50,151 bases of DNA. It comes from Acidimicrobiaceae bacterium. GTDB taxonomy: Bacteria; Actinomycetota; Acidimicrobiia; Acidimicrobiales; RAAP-2. The first letter of the stretch is position 1. Each line of letters opens with the position of its first letter. Where the stretch lies: contig PKXA01000061.1 of assembly GCA_003133325.1 (NCBI GenBank), forward strand, positions 1 to 50,151, read 5' to 3'. Positions 34,980-42,825 of the stretch are shown here, piece after piece. The notes below the pieces were generated by a model that was not told the origin of the DNA, searched no databases, and saw only the letters and a program-made list of their open reading frames with translations. A program made the position numbers and the translations under genes.

Positions 34980-36169
34980 CGACTTGGACGAACGTGGACG
35001 ACCTGGTCGCTACTCTGCACAACCGATGGAGGTCAGGTCGCTTCTTGCGTGAGTACGCGGAGGGCCTGCAATGGACGCCGATCGAACTACCGGTGAAGTC
35101 ACCGTCGACCGACGAATTGCTCGATCGATTCGACGAAGCTGTGCTGTGGGCGGAGCGATTCCGCAGGGATAGCCGGACCAAGGCTGGCGTAGCACGATTC
35201 GCCGTGGAGTACCGGACCATCGGGGGGCGGAGCCTCGGATCGAATTCGGTGCCGGCACGGATCCGGATCGAGAGCTTCGACCAGCTGTGCACGCTGTTGG
35301 GCACGACCACCGAGGTGCGGAGCCTCGATCAGATCATCGATCAGACGAGCGGTACCGTGCCGGAGCTCGCCCCGTGGGTGCGTGCCCATCCGCTGAAGGC
35401 GATCGGCAACGGAGACATCTGGAGCGATCTACTCGGCGTCGTTGCCTGGGTCAGGGGGACGAGCACCGAGCGGCTCTACCTGCGGCAGATCGACGTCGAG
35501 GGCGTCGACACCAAGTTCGTAGACGGTCACAGAAAGGTTCTCGACGAGCTCCTCACGGCGGTATTGCCCGAAGGACGAATCGACACGCACTACACAGCGG
35601 GCGATTTTGCGCGTCGCTATCGATTCCGAGCCAAACCCGAGTACACGCGCTTCCGTGTACTCGGATCTGAGCCGGCCTTGCCGGAGGCACTCACTGAATT
35701 CACTCTCCGAACGGAGGAGCTTGCGTCACTCGAGTTGACCTCCCGGTTCCTGTTCGTGGTGGAGAACGAGATCACCTACCTGGCATTTCCTCGCGTACCC
35801 GATGCCCTCGTGGTTTTCGGATCGGGATTCGGGCTTGCCTCGTTGCGGCCGTTCCCGTGGCTGGTCGGAAAGGAGATCGTGTATTGGGGTGACATCGACA
35901 CGCACGGATTCGACATTCTCAATCGACTCCGGTCGCGATTCGACACGGTTCGATCGATGCTGATGGATGAAGCCACATTGCTCGCTCACCAAGGCCAGTG
36001 GGTTACAGAGCCCAGCCCGACCAATCGACCCCTTCCAAATCTCACTGAGGCCGAAGAGGCGCTCTACGGCGATCTCGTCGAAGACCGGTTTGGTTCCACG
36101 ATCCGCCTCGAGCAGGAGCGTGTCCGGCCTTCCCTGTTGGAAAGAGAGTTGGAGCCCTTGTTGGCCTGA
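34976..36169 (+). CDS. jetD: Wadjet system nuclease JetD (Toprim, DUF3322/DUF2220)
   Basis: A 397-residue protein. The N-terminal ~180 residues match DUF3322. The C-terminal Toprim nuclease domain carries the glutamate in VVENEITYLAFP and the DxD pair in VYWGDIDTHGFDILNRLRS near residue 305. JetD resembles the topoisomerase VI A subunit and makes the double-strand cut that linearises plasmids. The ATG overlaps the jetC stop (ATGA). All catalytic residues expected are visible, so the four-gene operon appears complete. Confidence 0.95.
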   Translation: MTTWTNVDDLVATLHNRWRSGRFLREYAEGLQWTPIELPVKSPSTDELLDRFDEAVLWAERFRRDSRTKAGVARFAVEYRTIGGRSLGSNSVPARIRIESFDQLCTLLGTTTEVRSLDQIIDQTSGTVPELAPWVRAHPLKAIGNGDIWSDLLGVVAWVRGTSTERLYLRQIDVEGVDTKFVDGHRKVLDELLTAVLPEGRIDTHYTAGDFARRYRFRAKPEYTRFRVLGSEPALPEALTEFTLRTEELASLELTSRFLFVVENEITYLAFPRVPDALVVFGSGFGLASLRPFPWLVGKEIVYWGDIDTHGFDILNRLRSRFDTVRSMLMDEATLLAHQGQWVTEPSPTNRPLPNLTEAEEALYGDLVEDRFGSTIRLEQERVRPSLLERELEPLLA

Positions 36170-36557
36170 CCGGATGCCAGTGCTCCGTGCGATGCGGTCA
36201 CGGGTAAATGGGTTCCCTCGCTGGTCCAGGTCCACGCCACCGGACACGCCGACCTGGCAGGCTGTCGCCGTGGACTTTCTGCGGGAAATTGCCATTCGGG
36301 AACGGTGGAGCTCGTGGTGGGCCAGTGAAGCGACCTGGAGGCAGCGTGCCGCCGGCGAGAACGATTTCGGTCATTGACCGTTCTCCAGGGATCTGGACCG
36401 GGGTCGGCGCCTGACGACTGGCGGACTCGGGCAGCTGGTTCACCGCACTGCGGGATGCAGCGGACCTGGAGGGCGTCAGCCGCCGCCGGCTTCGGACGTG
36501 CGGTCGCCCCCTTTCCGGTTGGCCGGGGAGACCTCCTGGAGATGCTATTCTCTACTC
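36170..36557. other. Noncoding gap between jetD and the AbiE-like pair
   Basis: 388 bp without a convincing gene on either strand. It ends in the promoter of the AbiEi-like gene. The gap implies the AbiE pair is transcribed separately from jetABCD. Confidence 0.5.
36546..36551 (+). promoter_or_regulatory. -10 element of the island AbiE-like operon
   Basis: TATTCT lies 6 bp before GTG 36558, giving a leaderless start. This supports GTG 36558 over the longer upstream frame. Confidence 0.5.
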
Positions 36558-37508
36558 GTGGTGCCACGAACAGCGAACGATCTTCTCGGCTTGGCCGGGG
36601 TCCTTGAGGAGGTAGGAGTTGAGGCGCGCTGGCTGGGGGACGATTCGGTCGAGATCGGAGGTACGCCCTTTGCCGTCGAGCGGGTGAAGGTCGTTCGGGA
36701 GAGCGACGGTGCACTCTTGGCACACGTCCACGACGCGTCCGCTCGCCCTCCGACGATCATCGTGGCCGACCGCATCTCTGAGGCGGCCAGGGCGCAATTG
36801 AGTCGGGTCGATCTGGCCTGGCTGGATCGGCGTGGGCACCTGTGGATCCGCACGGCGGGGATCTTCGTAAACGCCGACGTTCGGCCAAGTACGGGCCCGC
36901 CTGCTCGCAGGGTCGTGGAGATCTTCAAGGGGACTGGCCTTGATGTCGCCCTCGGCTTGCTTCGGTTCCCGCTCGAGTCATACGGCGTGAACCAGCTTGC
37001 CCGGGAGATCGGTCGCTCTCCGGGTCGGGTCTCCGAGATCCTGAGTGCGCTCCGGCGCCAGGGGCTGGTCGGGGCGGACAATCTTCCGATCATCCCCGAG
37101 CTGTTCTGGGCCATTGCGGAAGAGTGGAAGCCTCGCTGGACGCCGATGCCCTCGGCGCCGCCTCCCGAGCCGCCGGAACGCTACCGGCTGACCGGTACCT
37201 TGGGTGCCCTGGCCCTCGACGTCCCTCTTGTCGCCGGCGCCGCGGGGACGTGGCCACGTCTCTACGTGGCCGACGACGTGGACCTTGCCACTGTCCTCGG
37301 TGCCTACGGGGCGGCATCCGGCTGGACAGGGTCCGAGGTGGCAGTGTGCCCGTCCCGGTATGGCTTCACCTGGGGGTCGTCGACGTATCGGGACGGGTAC
37401 TTGGTGGCGAACCCACTCGTCGTAGCCCTCGACCTTGCCCAGGACCGGGCGCGCGGTAGCGAACTCCTCGAAGGTTGGGCTCCGAAGGACTTCACACGTG
37501 TCTGGTGA
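36558..37508 (+). CDS. AbiEi-like antitoxin / transcriptional regulator
   Basis: A 316-residue protein beginning at tandem GTG codons (VVPRTANDLLGLAGVLEE). The first ~110 residues have the IIVADRISEAARAQLSRVDLAWLDRRGHLWI pattern (shown in part) found in AbiEi-family antitoxins, where a degenerate nuclease-like fold precedes DNA binding. A winged helix-turn-helix follows at about 150-185 (YGVNQLAREIGRSPGRVSEI). It overlaps the toxin-like gene by 11 bp. Expected to repress its own operon and counter the nucleotidyltransferase. Assignment is by pattern and neighbour, so moderate. Confidence 0.65.
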   Translation: MVPRTANDLLGLAGVLEEVGVEARWLGDDSVEIGGTPFAVERVKVVRESDGALLAHVHDASARPPTIIVADRISEAARAQLSRVDLAWLDRRGHLWIRTAGIFVNADVRPSTGPPARRVVEIFKGTGLDVALGLLRFPLESYGVNQLAREIGRSPGRVSEILSALRRQGLVGADNLPIIPELFWAIAEEWKPRWTPMPSAPPPEPPERYRLTGTLGALALDVPLVAGAAGTWPRLYVADDVDLATVLGAYGAASGWTGSEVAVCPSRYGFTWGSSTYRDGYLVANPLVVALDLAQDRARGSELLEGWAPKDFTRVW

Positions 37509-38262
37509 GCTTCGTTTGGAGGGTTCAGGGATCGGCAACCTGGTGGCGTCGCTGGCCGCCCTGACCGAATCGGCATCGCCTGCCGAGTTTGCCGTCATCG
37601 GCGGACTGGCGGTCCTTGCACGCCTCGAAGGAGCACACCGGGTCACCGACGATCTCGATACGGTGGCCACCCAACACGGTGACGAGCCGACCGTCGTGGA
37701 GGCGGTGATTGCCGCTCAAGGAGTTGACGGTTTGCTCAAGGGAACCAAGGTCGATTGCATAGCGGTGGGTGACGTCCCGGCGGCTGAACTCTCGGCAGAG
37801 CATCTTCCCGATGTTGAAGAAGACCGCATCTTCGTGCTCGCCCACCGTTGGGCACTGGATACCGCGGATGAGCTCACCCTTGTCGCTCAAGCGGGCGGCA
37901 CGATCGTTGCTCAGGTGCGCTGTCGGTTCGCCGCCCCGGCGAGCCTTGTGGCCATGAAGCTCCAATCAGCACCACGGCGAAGAGGGGCGCGGGCAGACAA
38001 GGCCGGGAGTGACTATCTCGATCTGTTCCGGTTGGTGTCCCACCCGGCCATGACTCGTTCGATCGCCATCTCCTTGCGCGCAGCACCGCACGACCTCGGC
38101 TCGTGGTGCTCACTTGAGATCACCAGGCGCATGATCGAGGACGCTGACCGGACCGTGGGCCTCATCGCCCGGTCGGGAGTGGCGGAGTCGAACGTTCCCA
38201 CGGCGGCTCAGTTCCGCAGGGCGGCGGAGTTGCTGATCGACTGGATCCACCGGGCTCCTTGA
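37498..38262 (+). CDS. AbiEii-like nucleotidyltransferase toxin
   Basis: A 254-residue nucleotidyltransferase-fold protein. The GG motif is FAVIGGLAVLARL near residue 35, and the metal-binding acidic pair is in HRVTDDLDTVA. AGSDYLDLFRLV provides the later conserved Lys/Asp region (preceded by ADK). AbiEii/MenT-type toxins add nucleotides to tRNA and stop growth. The GTG start overlaps the regulator by 11 bp, so expression is coupled. It is the last gene of the island before the right attachment repeat. Confidence 0.68.
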   Translation: MSGELRLEGSGIGNLVASLAALTESASPAEFAVIGGLAVLARLEGAHRVTDDLDTVATQHGDEPTVVEAVIAAQGVDGLLKGTKVDCIAVGDVPAAELSAEHLPDVEEDRIFVLAHRWALDTADELTLVAQAGGTIVAQVRCRFAAPASLVAMKLQSAPRRRGARADKAGSDYLDLFRLVSHPAMTRSIAISLRAAPHDLGSWCSLEITRRMIEDADRTVGLIARSGVAESNVPTAAQFRRAAELLIDWIHRAP

Positions 38263-38557
38263 GCGTGGCCACGAACCCGAGATATAGGGCGTTCCGTGAG
38301 CATGTCGTCGATCACCGGAAACTCCCACGTTCGCCAGGGCGTTCGCGGAGGGGGTGACGGTCCACAGATTGTTGCTGAGACGACGTGCGACGAGGTGGGA
38401 GAAAAAGCCAACAGTCGAGCCAACAATTCGGTCTCATCGTGTCCAAGATCGTCCCGTCGCGTCGCGTTTCGTGCCCCTCTGAATGCACCACCGATGACCT
38501 GCAATTATGCGACAAATTGGGATTCCTGGGGAACGGGCAGGACGACTCGGGCTCTCC
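38263..38557. other. Island right-end noncoding region with paired AGCCAACA repeats
   Basis: No gene seen. AGCCAACA occurs at 38406-38413 and 38418-38425, in the same orientation, 12 bp apart start to start, about 135-150 bp inside the attachment core. These match the copies at the left end and look like arm-type recombinase sites. Confidence 0.6.
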
Positions 38558-38600
38558 CTACGGATCAGAAGGTTGGGGGTTCGAATCCCTCCGAGCGCAC
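38558..38600 (+). repeat. Right attachment repeat (tRNA-Arg 3' half duplicate)
   Basis: Identical over 43 bp to 28967-29009. It lacks the 5' half of a tRNA, so it is not a gene but the scar of site-specific integration. Confidence 0.95.
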
Positions 38601-38701
38601 CAGATCGTGACGGCATTCTCCCTGGTAATACGGTGAATCGGGGGCGAGCGCAAAGGTAGGGACCCACCAGTGACCCTACTTCTGACCCTATTTTTTGCCT
38701 G

Positions 38702-39159
38702 ATGGGCGTCTGGGGCCAGGGATCGCTGCGCGAACGCCGACCAGGGGTCTTCGAGATCCGCATCGCGGTCGGCGTCGATCCTGTCTCGGCCGGACGGTGC
38801 AGCGTTCATTCTGGTTCCACGGAGCACTCGAGGACGCCGAAGCGCGCCGGGGTGAACTCGCCACCCAGTTCGCCGAGTACCGGGCGGTCCGTCGTGCCGT
38901 ACCGTTCTTGACGGTTGGCGAGTTGCTGGAGCGGTGGATGGCCGCCCACCACGACTGGCGGCCTTCTACCGGGAGCTCGGCCCGGTCCAACGTCAAGGCG
39001 CTGAACGCGGATGTCCTTGCGGACAGACGGGTGTCGTCCCTGCGGCCCGAGGTCGTCCGCCAAGCCATGGCGAGGTGGAAGGAGACGGGCGCCAGGGTGT
39101 CCGTCGTGTCGGGTCGGTTTCGGGTGCTCCGTTCGTCCTTGGCCACCAGCGGGGACTAA
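38702..39159 (+). pseudogene. Broken tyrosine recombinase (integrase) fragment
   Basis: The frame from ATG 38702 gives MGVWGQGSLRERRPGVFEIR, a typical N-terminal Arm-binding opening of actinobacterial integrases. It then shifts frame near 38790-38800. The continued sequence (RTVQRSFWFHG..., then PFLTVGELLERWMAAHHDWRP and DVLADRRVSSLRPEVVRQAMARW) is the core-binding SAM-like domain. It stops at 39159 before any catalytic R-H-R-Y domain. It sits 101 bp right of the attachment repeat, the usual place for the integrase of an element inserted in this tRNA. Confidence 0.8.
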
Positions 39160-39775
39160 AGACCGGCCATGAACACGCCGCGAGGACCATCGGTGACCAT
39201 CGTGGCTGGCGTCACCATGATCTCGACGGGAGGGCGGCCAGGGCCACGGCAGACCTGATGATCGGCATGTACGCGACAGCCCAGACGACGAGTAGCCCAG
39301 ATCTCGCCCGGCCGTCCGATGACCGAGGATGATCCGGTCGACGTCCCACTTACCCGGACGAACCCGGAATCCGACGGATCTGATCGACCGGGTCCATGTT
39401 GGGCTGGGGAGGCAGAATCCGCCGGCCGAGCCGCCGAACTGGGAGAACATTGGCTGGAACCACTTTCAGCCGGCATTCCAGAACCCTGGTGCAACTGATT
39501 GCTGAGCAAGTCGGACATAGCCCGGCGCGTGTGGGGCGGTTTACCTGCAGTTTCGCACCAGGTTATAGCTCCGAGGAGACATGGATTTATCGAACGCTGC
39601 GCATCCTCGGTTCGTTGGGGTACAGGGCACGTTCTCCGGTCGATTTCCTGTGGGTCACGCTGTACTCTCACGAAAATCCAGATTTCCCGAAGACAGACGT
39701 CGAGATTCGGTCGCCGGCTTCAACACCATGACGAGCGACGCCATCGCGGCGCCGTCGACGAGGAAGGATGGTGTC
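39160..39775. other. Unassigned, probably decayed DNA
   Basis: 616 bp in which I recognise no gene. Short open frames exist on both strands but show no family pattern and no ribosome binding site. It may contain the eroded rest of the recombinase element. Confidence 0.4.
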
Positions 39776-40177
39776 ATGCGATACATGCTGATTCAGAACT
39801 ATGGCGGGGTCGAGTTGGACTGCACGCCCATGTCGGAGTGGACGCCCGGTGAAATCAAGGCGCACATCGAGTTCCAAATTGCACTGAACAAGGATCTCGA
39901 TGGCAACGGGGAGCTGGTGGATGCCCAGGGTCTGGCAGGTCCGGATCAGGCGAAATTTGTCCTTTCCGACGGGGCGAGCGCTCCGGTCGTGACCGACGGA
40001 CCGTTCCCCGAGGGTAAGGAGCTACTGGCTGGTTACCGCATCGTCGACGTCGAGACTCCGGAGCGGGCCATCGAACTCGCCGCTCGGATATCGGCCGCCC
40101 CCGGATCGGGAGGTGCACCGATCGGGCAGCGCATTGAGGTGCGTGAGGTGATGAGCGCTCCCGACCCCGAATTGTGA
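39776..40177 (+). CDS. YCII/DGPF-domain protein
   Basis: A 133-residue protein starting MRYMLIQNYGGVELD. The DGPFPEGKELLAGY motif near residue 75 identifies the DGPF/YCII family, small ferredoxin-like fold proteins. AGGAAGGA lies 7 bp before the ATG. These genes are normally followed by an ECF-type sigma factor, and a short remnant of one follows here at 40180. Function of the family is not settled. Confidence 0.85.
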   Translation: MRYMLIQNYGGVELDCTPMSEWTPGEIKAHIEFQIALNKDLDGNGELVDAQGLAGPDQAKFVLSDGASAPVVTDGPFPEGKELLAGYRIVDVETPERAIELAARISAAPGSGGAPIGQRIEVREVMSAPDPEL

Positions 40178-40179
40178 AC

Positions 40180-40269
40180 ATGGCGTCGGGTACCGAGGGC
40201 CTGTTGCGCGAATTGGCACCGCGGGCCCTCGGTGCGGTCATCCGGCAGCGAGGATTGAGTTGGCGTTGA
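40180..40269 (+). pseudogene. Remnant of an ECF-type sigma factor start
   Basis: A 29-codon frame starting 2 bp after the YCII stop: MASGTEGLLRELAPRALG, then AVIRQ. This is the usual first helix of sigma factors paired with YCII proteins (LLRELAPxVLGAxxRR). After the next few residues the frame diverges and stops, so the rest of the gene is lost. Confidence 0.6.
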
Positions 40270-40583
40270 TCTGATCCACCACCTCGGCGGCGGAACCGGT
40301 CAGCGTGAGGGTGGATGCCCAAGCCAGGTCTGACTCCATTTTCCGGCTGACGTCTTCACGGTCTGTCTCTCATAGTGGGGGCCATAGGGACTGAAATCCG
40401 AAGTGCCCCATTCCCGCCGAGGAGGCCAGCTAGCCTGATCCGCAGCGGCACCCTGGTTCTTGCTGGTCGGGGTGCGAGAGGCCAGGAGCAACGGTACCTG
40501 TACTCCCACTTCAGGAGTGGGTCTTGAAATCGTGCGCAAGCGGACACGTCATCGGTGAGGCCCTCGAATTTTGAAAGGTTCCT
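40270..40583. other. Noncoding stretch with a terminator-like hairpin
   Basis: 314 bp without a gene, between the sigma remnant and a glycosyltransferase. CCCACT (40505-40510) pairs with AGTGGG (40516-40521) across a 5-nt loop; there is no T-run. A GAAAGG ribosome binding site for the next gene lies at its end. Confidence 0.4.
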
Positions 40584-41894
40584 ATGGAGACCCCGACCGG
40601 ACCGCACATTCTCCCGGTGGGGCAGATGCAGGCCCCGTGCTTGCGCGTCGATGTCGAGGTTACGGAAGGGGCGCCCACAATCGCGGCCCAAGCGGGCTCG
40701 CACGGTGCCCGCTGTGTCTGGCTACTCGTTCGGGTCCACACCGAGCCCGTCGGTTCCCTGGTCCTCGATTTACCTCCGCAGGGATTGTCGGCCATGGAGG
40801 TTCAGGCCGCCATCTCGGGAGAGATGGGAGCCGAGGTGGCTCGTCGCCTCGGCACCGGCAGCAGGGAACATCCAGGGCAATCGCCCTTCCTGACCTCTCG
40901 TGCCGAGGTGCTGCGAAATCCGCCAGACATCACCGTCGTCGTTTGCACTCATGAACGCCCCGATGGTCTGGAAGCCTGTCTGCGGAGCCTCCTAGTCCAG
41001 GTGTACCCCAGATTCTCGGTGCTTGTGGTCGACAATGCACCTGTGACGGACCGGTCCAAGGCGGTGGTGGACCGCTTCGCCTCGTCGGCGATCAGCTACG
41101 TGATCGAAGAGAGGAAGGGTTTGTCCTGGGCGCGCATGGCGGCGCTCGAAGCAGCCGGCGGGGGCATTCTGGCCTGGATCGACGATGACGAGACGGCGGA
41201 TCCGCATTGGCTGGCGGAATTGGCGCGCGCCTTTCACGAACACCCTGAGGCAGGGGCGGTCTCGGGAATCGTGGTCCCCGGAGAACTCGAGACTTGGCCT
41301 CAGGTGTGGTTCGAGCAGTTCGGGGGTCACAACAAACTCCGAGGGTTCACACCGAAAGTATTCTCGCCGGACACCGCTCGAACGCAGAGTCCGCTCTACC
41401 CCCTCCCGATGTTCGGCGCCGGCGGCAACATGGCGTTCAGGTCGACGGCCCTGGAGCAGATCGGCGGATTTGACGTTGCCCTGGGTGCTGGCAGTCGGAG
41501 TATGGGTGCCGAGGACACGCTGGCGTTCACGGAGCTCCTGTGGGCGGGTGGGACAGTCGTGTATCAGCCGACGGCCGTGACGTACCACTACCAACGCCGG
41601 TCGATGGAGGAGCTCCGACGCCAGATGCTCGGCTACGGTGTCGGCCTCACAGCGTTCTACACCAGCCTGGTCGTGCGCCGGCCCCGATGTGTGCCCGACC
41701 TGATCCGGCTGGTCCCGACGGCATACCATGACCTGTTCGGCGGCAGAGGCCTCCAGAGCGAGGGTCTACCTCCCGATTTCCCTTTCGAGCTCCTCAAGGC
41801 GAAGCGACGCGGCATGCTCATCGGTCCGATCCGATATGGCCGTGCCCGCTTGGACGCGGCCCGGGCGGGTCGAGTGGGGAGCGTCCGCGTGTAG
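40584..41894 (+). CDS. Family 2 glycosyltransferase with N-terminal extension
   Basis: A 436-residue protein. Residues 1-110 are an extra domain I do not recognise. The GT-A glycosyltransferase 2 domain starts at DITVVVCTHERPDGLEACLRS, with ILAWIDDDETADPHWL carrying the nucleotide-sugar/metal DxD and MFGAGGNMAFRSTAL the acceptor-side motif. GAAAGG lies 7 bp before the ATG. It likely adds sugars to a surface polysaccharide or glycolipid. It faces a second family 2 glycosyltransferase across an IS3 element. Confidence 0.85.
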   Translation: METPTGPHILPVGQMQAPCLRVDVEVTEGAPTIAAQAGSHGARCVWLLVRVHTEPVGSLVLDLPPQGLSAMEVQAAISGEMGAEVARRLGTGSREHPGQSPFLTSRAEVLRNPPDITVVVCTHERPDGLEACLRSLLVQVYPRFSVLVVDNAPVTDRSKAVVDRFASSAISYVIEERKGLSWARMAALEAAGGGILAWIDDDETADPHWLAELARAFHEHPEAGAVSGIVVPGELETWPQVWFEQFGGHNKLRGFTPKVFSPDTARTQSPLYPLPMFGAGGNMAFRSTALEQIGGFDVALGAGSRSMGAEDTLAFTELLWAGGTVVYQPTAVTYHYQRRSMEELRRQMLGYGVGLTAFYTSLVVRRPRCVPDLIRLVPTAYHDLFGGRGLQSEGLPPDFPFELLKAKRRGMLIGPIRYGRARLDAARAGRVGSVRV

Positions 41895-41981
41895 TTCCGG
41901 GTGTGTCCCTGAACGGATGCGCAGACGGAACCCGCTATGTCGCACGCTGCGTGAGGGTCCCTCGACCTCGGACAGTTCTTG

Positions 41982-42006
41982 TGGGCCTCCTCCGGTTTGA
42001 CGGACA
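41982..42006 (+). repeat. IS3 left terminal repeat
   Basis: 25 bp starting TGGGCC and ending GACGGACA. It pairs with 44928-44952 with four mismatches. Confidence 0.75.
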
Positions 42007-42045
42007 TCCACCATCAGGGGCATCGCCCCGGAAAGGATGTTCACA

Positions 42046-42354
42046 ATGGAGACCATGGAGCGGAAGAAGCCCCGTACCCGACGGTCGTTCACTCCGGAGT
42101 TCAAGGCTGAGATCGTCGAGCATTATAAGCACGGTGACCGCAGCATCAGCCAGTTGGCTAGGGACTTCGACCTCGGTGAAACGGCAGTGCGGGCGTGGGT
42201 ACATCAAGCCGAGACCGATGCTGGTGATCGGCCCGGTCTGACAAGCGAGGAGCGCACCGAACTTACCCAGCTACGTCAGGAGAACCGACGGCTGCGTGAG
42301 GACAACGAGACACTCAAACGAGCAACAGCTTTTTTCGTCAGGGGGACCCGATGA
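42046..42354 (+). CDS. IS3-family transposase OrfA
   Basis: A 102-residue helix-turn-helix protein (RRSFTPEFKAEIVEHYKHGD, QLARDFDLGETAVRAWV) followed by a leucine-zipper-like stretch (LTQLRQENRRLREDNETLKRA), the standard IS3 OrfA layout. ATG 42046 is chosen because GAAAGGA lies 8 bp upstream; ATG 42037 overlaps that site. OrfB follows with an ATGA overlap. The CTTTTTTC run at about 42328 may be the site of the programmed -1 frameshift that makes the OrfAB transposase in this family. Confidence 0.88.
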   Translation: METMERKKPRTRRSFTPEFKAEIVEHYKHGDRSISQLARDFDLGETAVRAWVHQAETDAGDRPGLTSEERTELTQLRQENRRLREDNETLKRATAFFVRGTR

Positions 42355-42774
42355 GCATTGACCCGTTCATCAAGGCGGAAGAAGTCAAAGGCCGCAGCGT
42401 GAGCAACGCATGTCGCCTACTCGAGGTCTCCCATGCCGCCTACTACCAGCGTCGCTTGGCCATCCCTTCGCCTCGGGCTGTATCCGACGACGAACTGGCC
42501 AAGAAGATCACCGCCATCCACACCGAGTCCAAGGGAACCTACGGATCCCCGAGGGTGCACCGAGCTCTCCGCAAGCAGGGCACCGAATGAGGCAAACGAC
42601 GGGTGCGCAAGCTCATGGGCCAAGCGGGCCTGGAGGGCCGGGTAAAGAAGCGGTGGAGGAAGACCACCATCGCCGACCCCGAAGCTGAGGCAGCTCTCGA
42701 CCTGATCCGCCGTTACTTCGGCCCTGGGGTCGAGGTAGATACCCGCTACGTGGGCGACATCACGTACATCGCCA

Positions 42775-42777
42775 CCT
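42775..42777. repeat. IS30 target-site duplication, left (CCT)
   Basis: CCT directly before the left end; repeated at 44450-44452 directly after the right end. Removing the element with one CCT restores the IS3 orfB frame. Confidence 0.85.
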
Positions 42778-42804
42778 CTTGGATTCCAGCAGTCGTCGCA
42801 ACGC
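42778..42804 (+). repeat. IS30 left terminal inverted repeat
   Basis: 27 bp starting CTTGGATTCCAGCAG, an exact reverse complement of 44423-44449. Confidence 0.95.
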
Positions 42805-42825
42805 CTGACCATCGGAGGCGCTGCC

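Larger units (their letters stand above)
28967..38600. mobile_element. tRNA-Arg genomic island carrying Wadjet and an AbiE-like pair
   Basis: Bounded by the two 43-bp attachment repeats; unit length about 9.59 kb. Cargo is jetABCD and an AbiEi/AbiEii-like pair, all on the plus strand. AGCCAACA repeats sit within about 150 bp inside each end. No integrase, excisionase, relaxase or replication gene is visible inside, so the island would need a recombinase in trans. A broken recombinase gene lies 101 bp beyond the right repeat. Confidence 0.85.

Noticed and set aside
29495..36169. Housekeeping MukBEF or condensin interpretation of the SMC operon
   Set aside because: The fourth gene encodes a Toprim JetD nuclease, and the first two match DUF3375 and DUF4194, the Wadjet type I set; the location in a tRNA island also fits defence.
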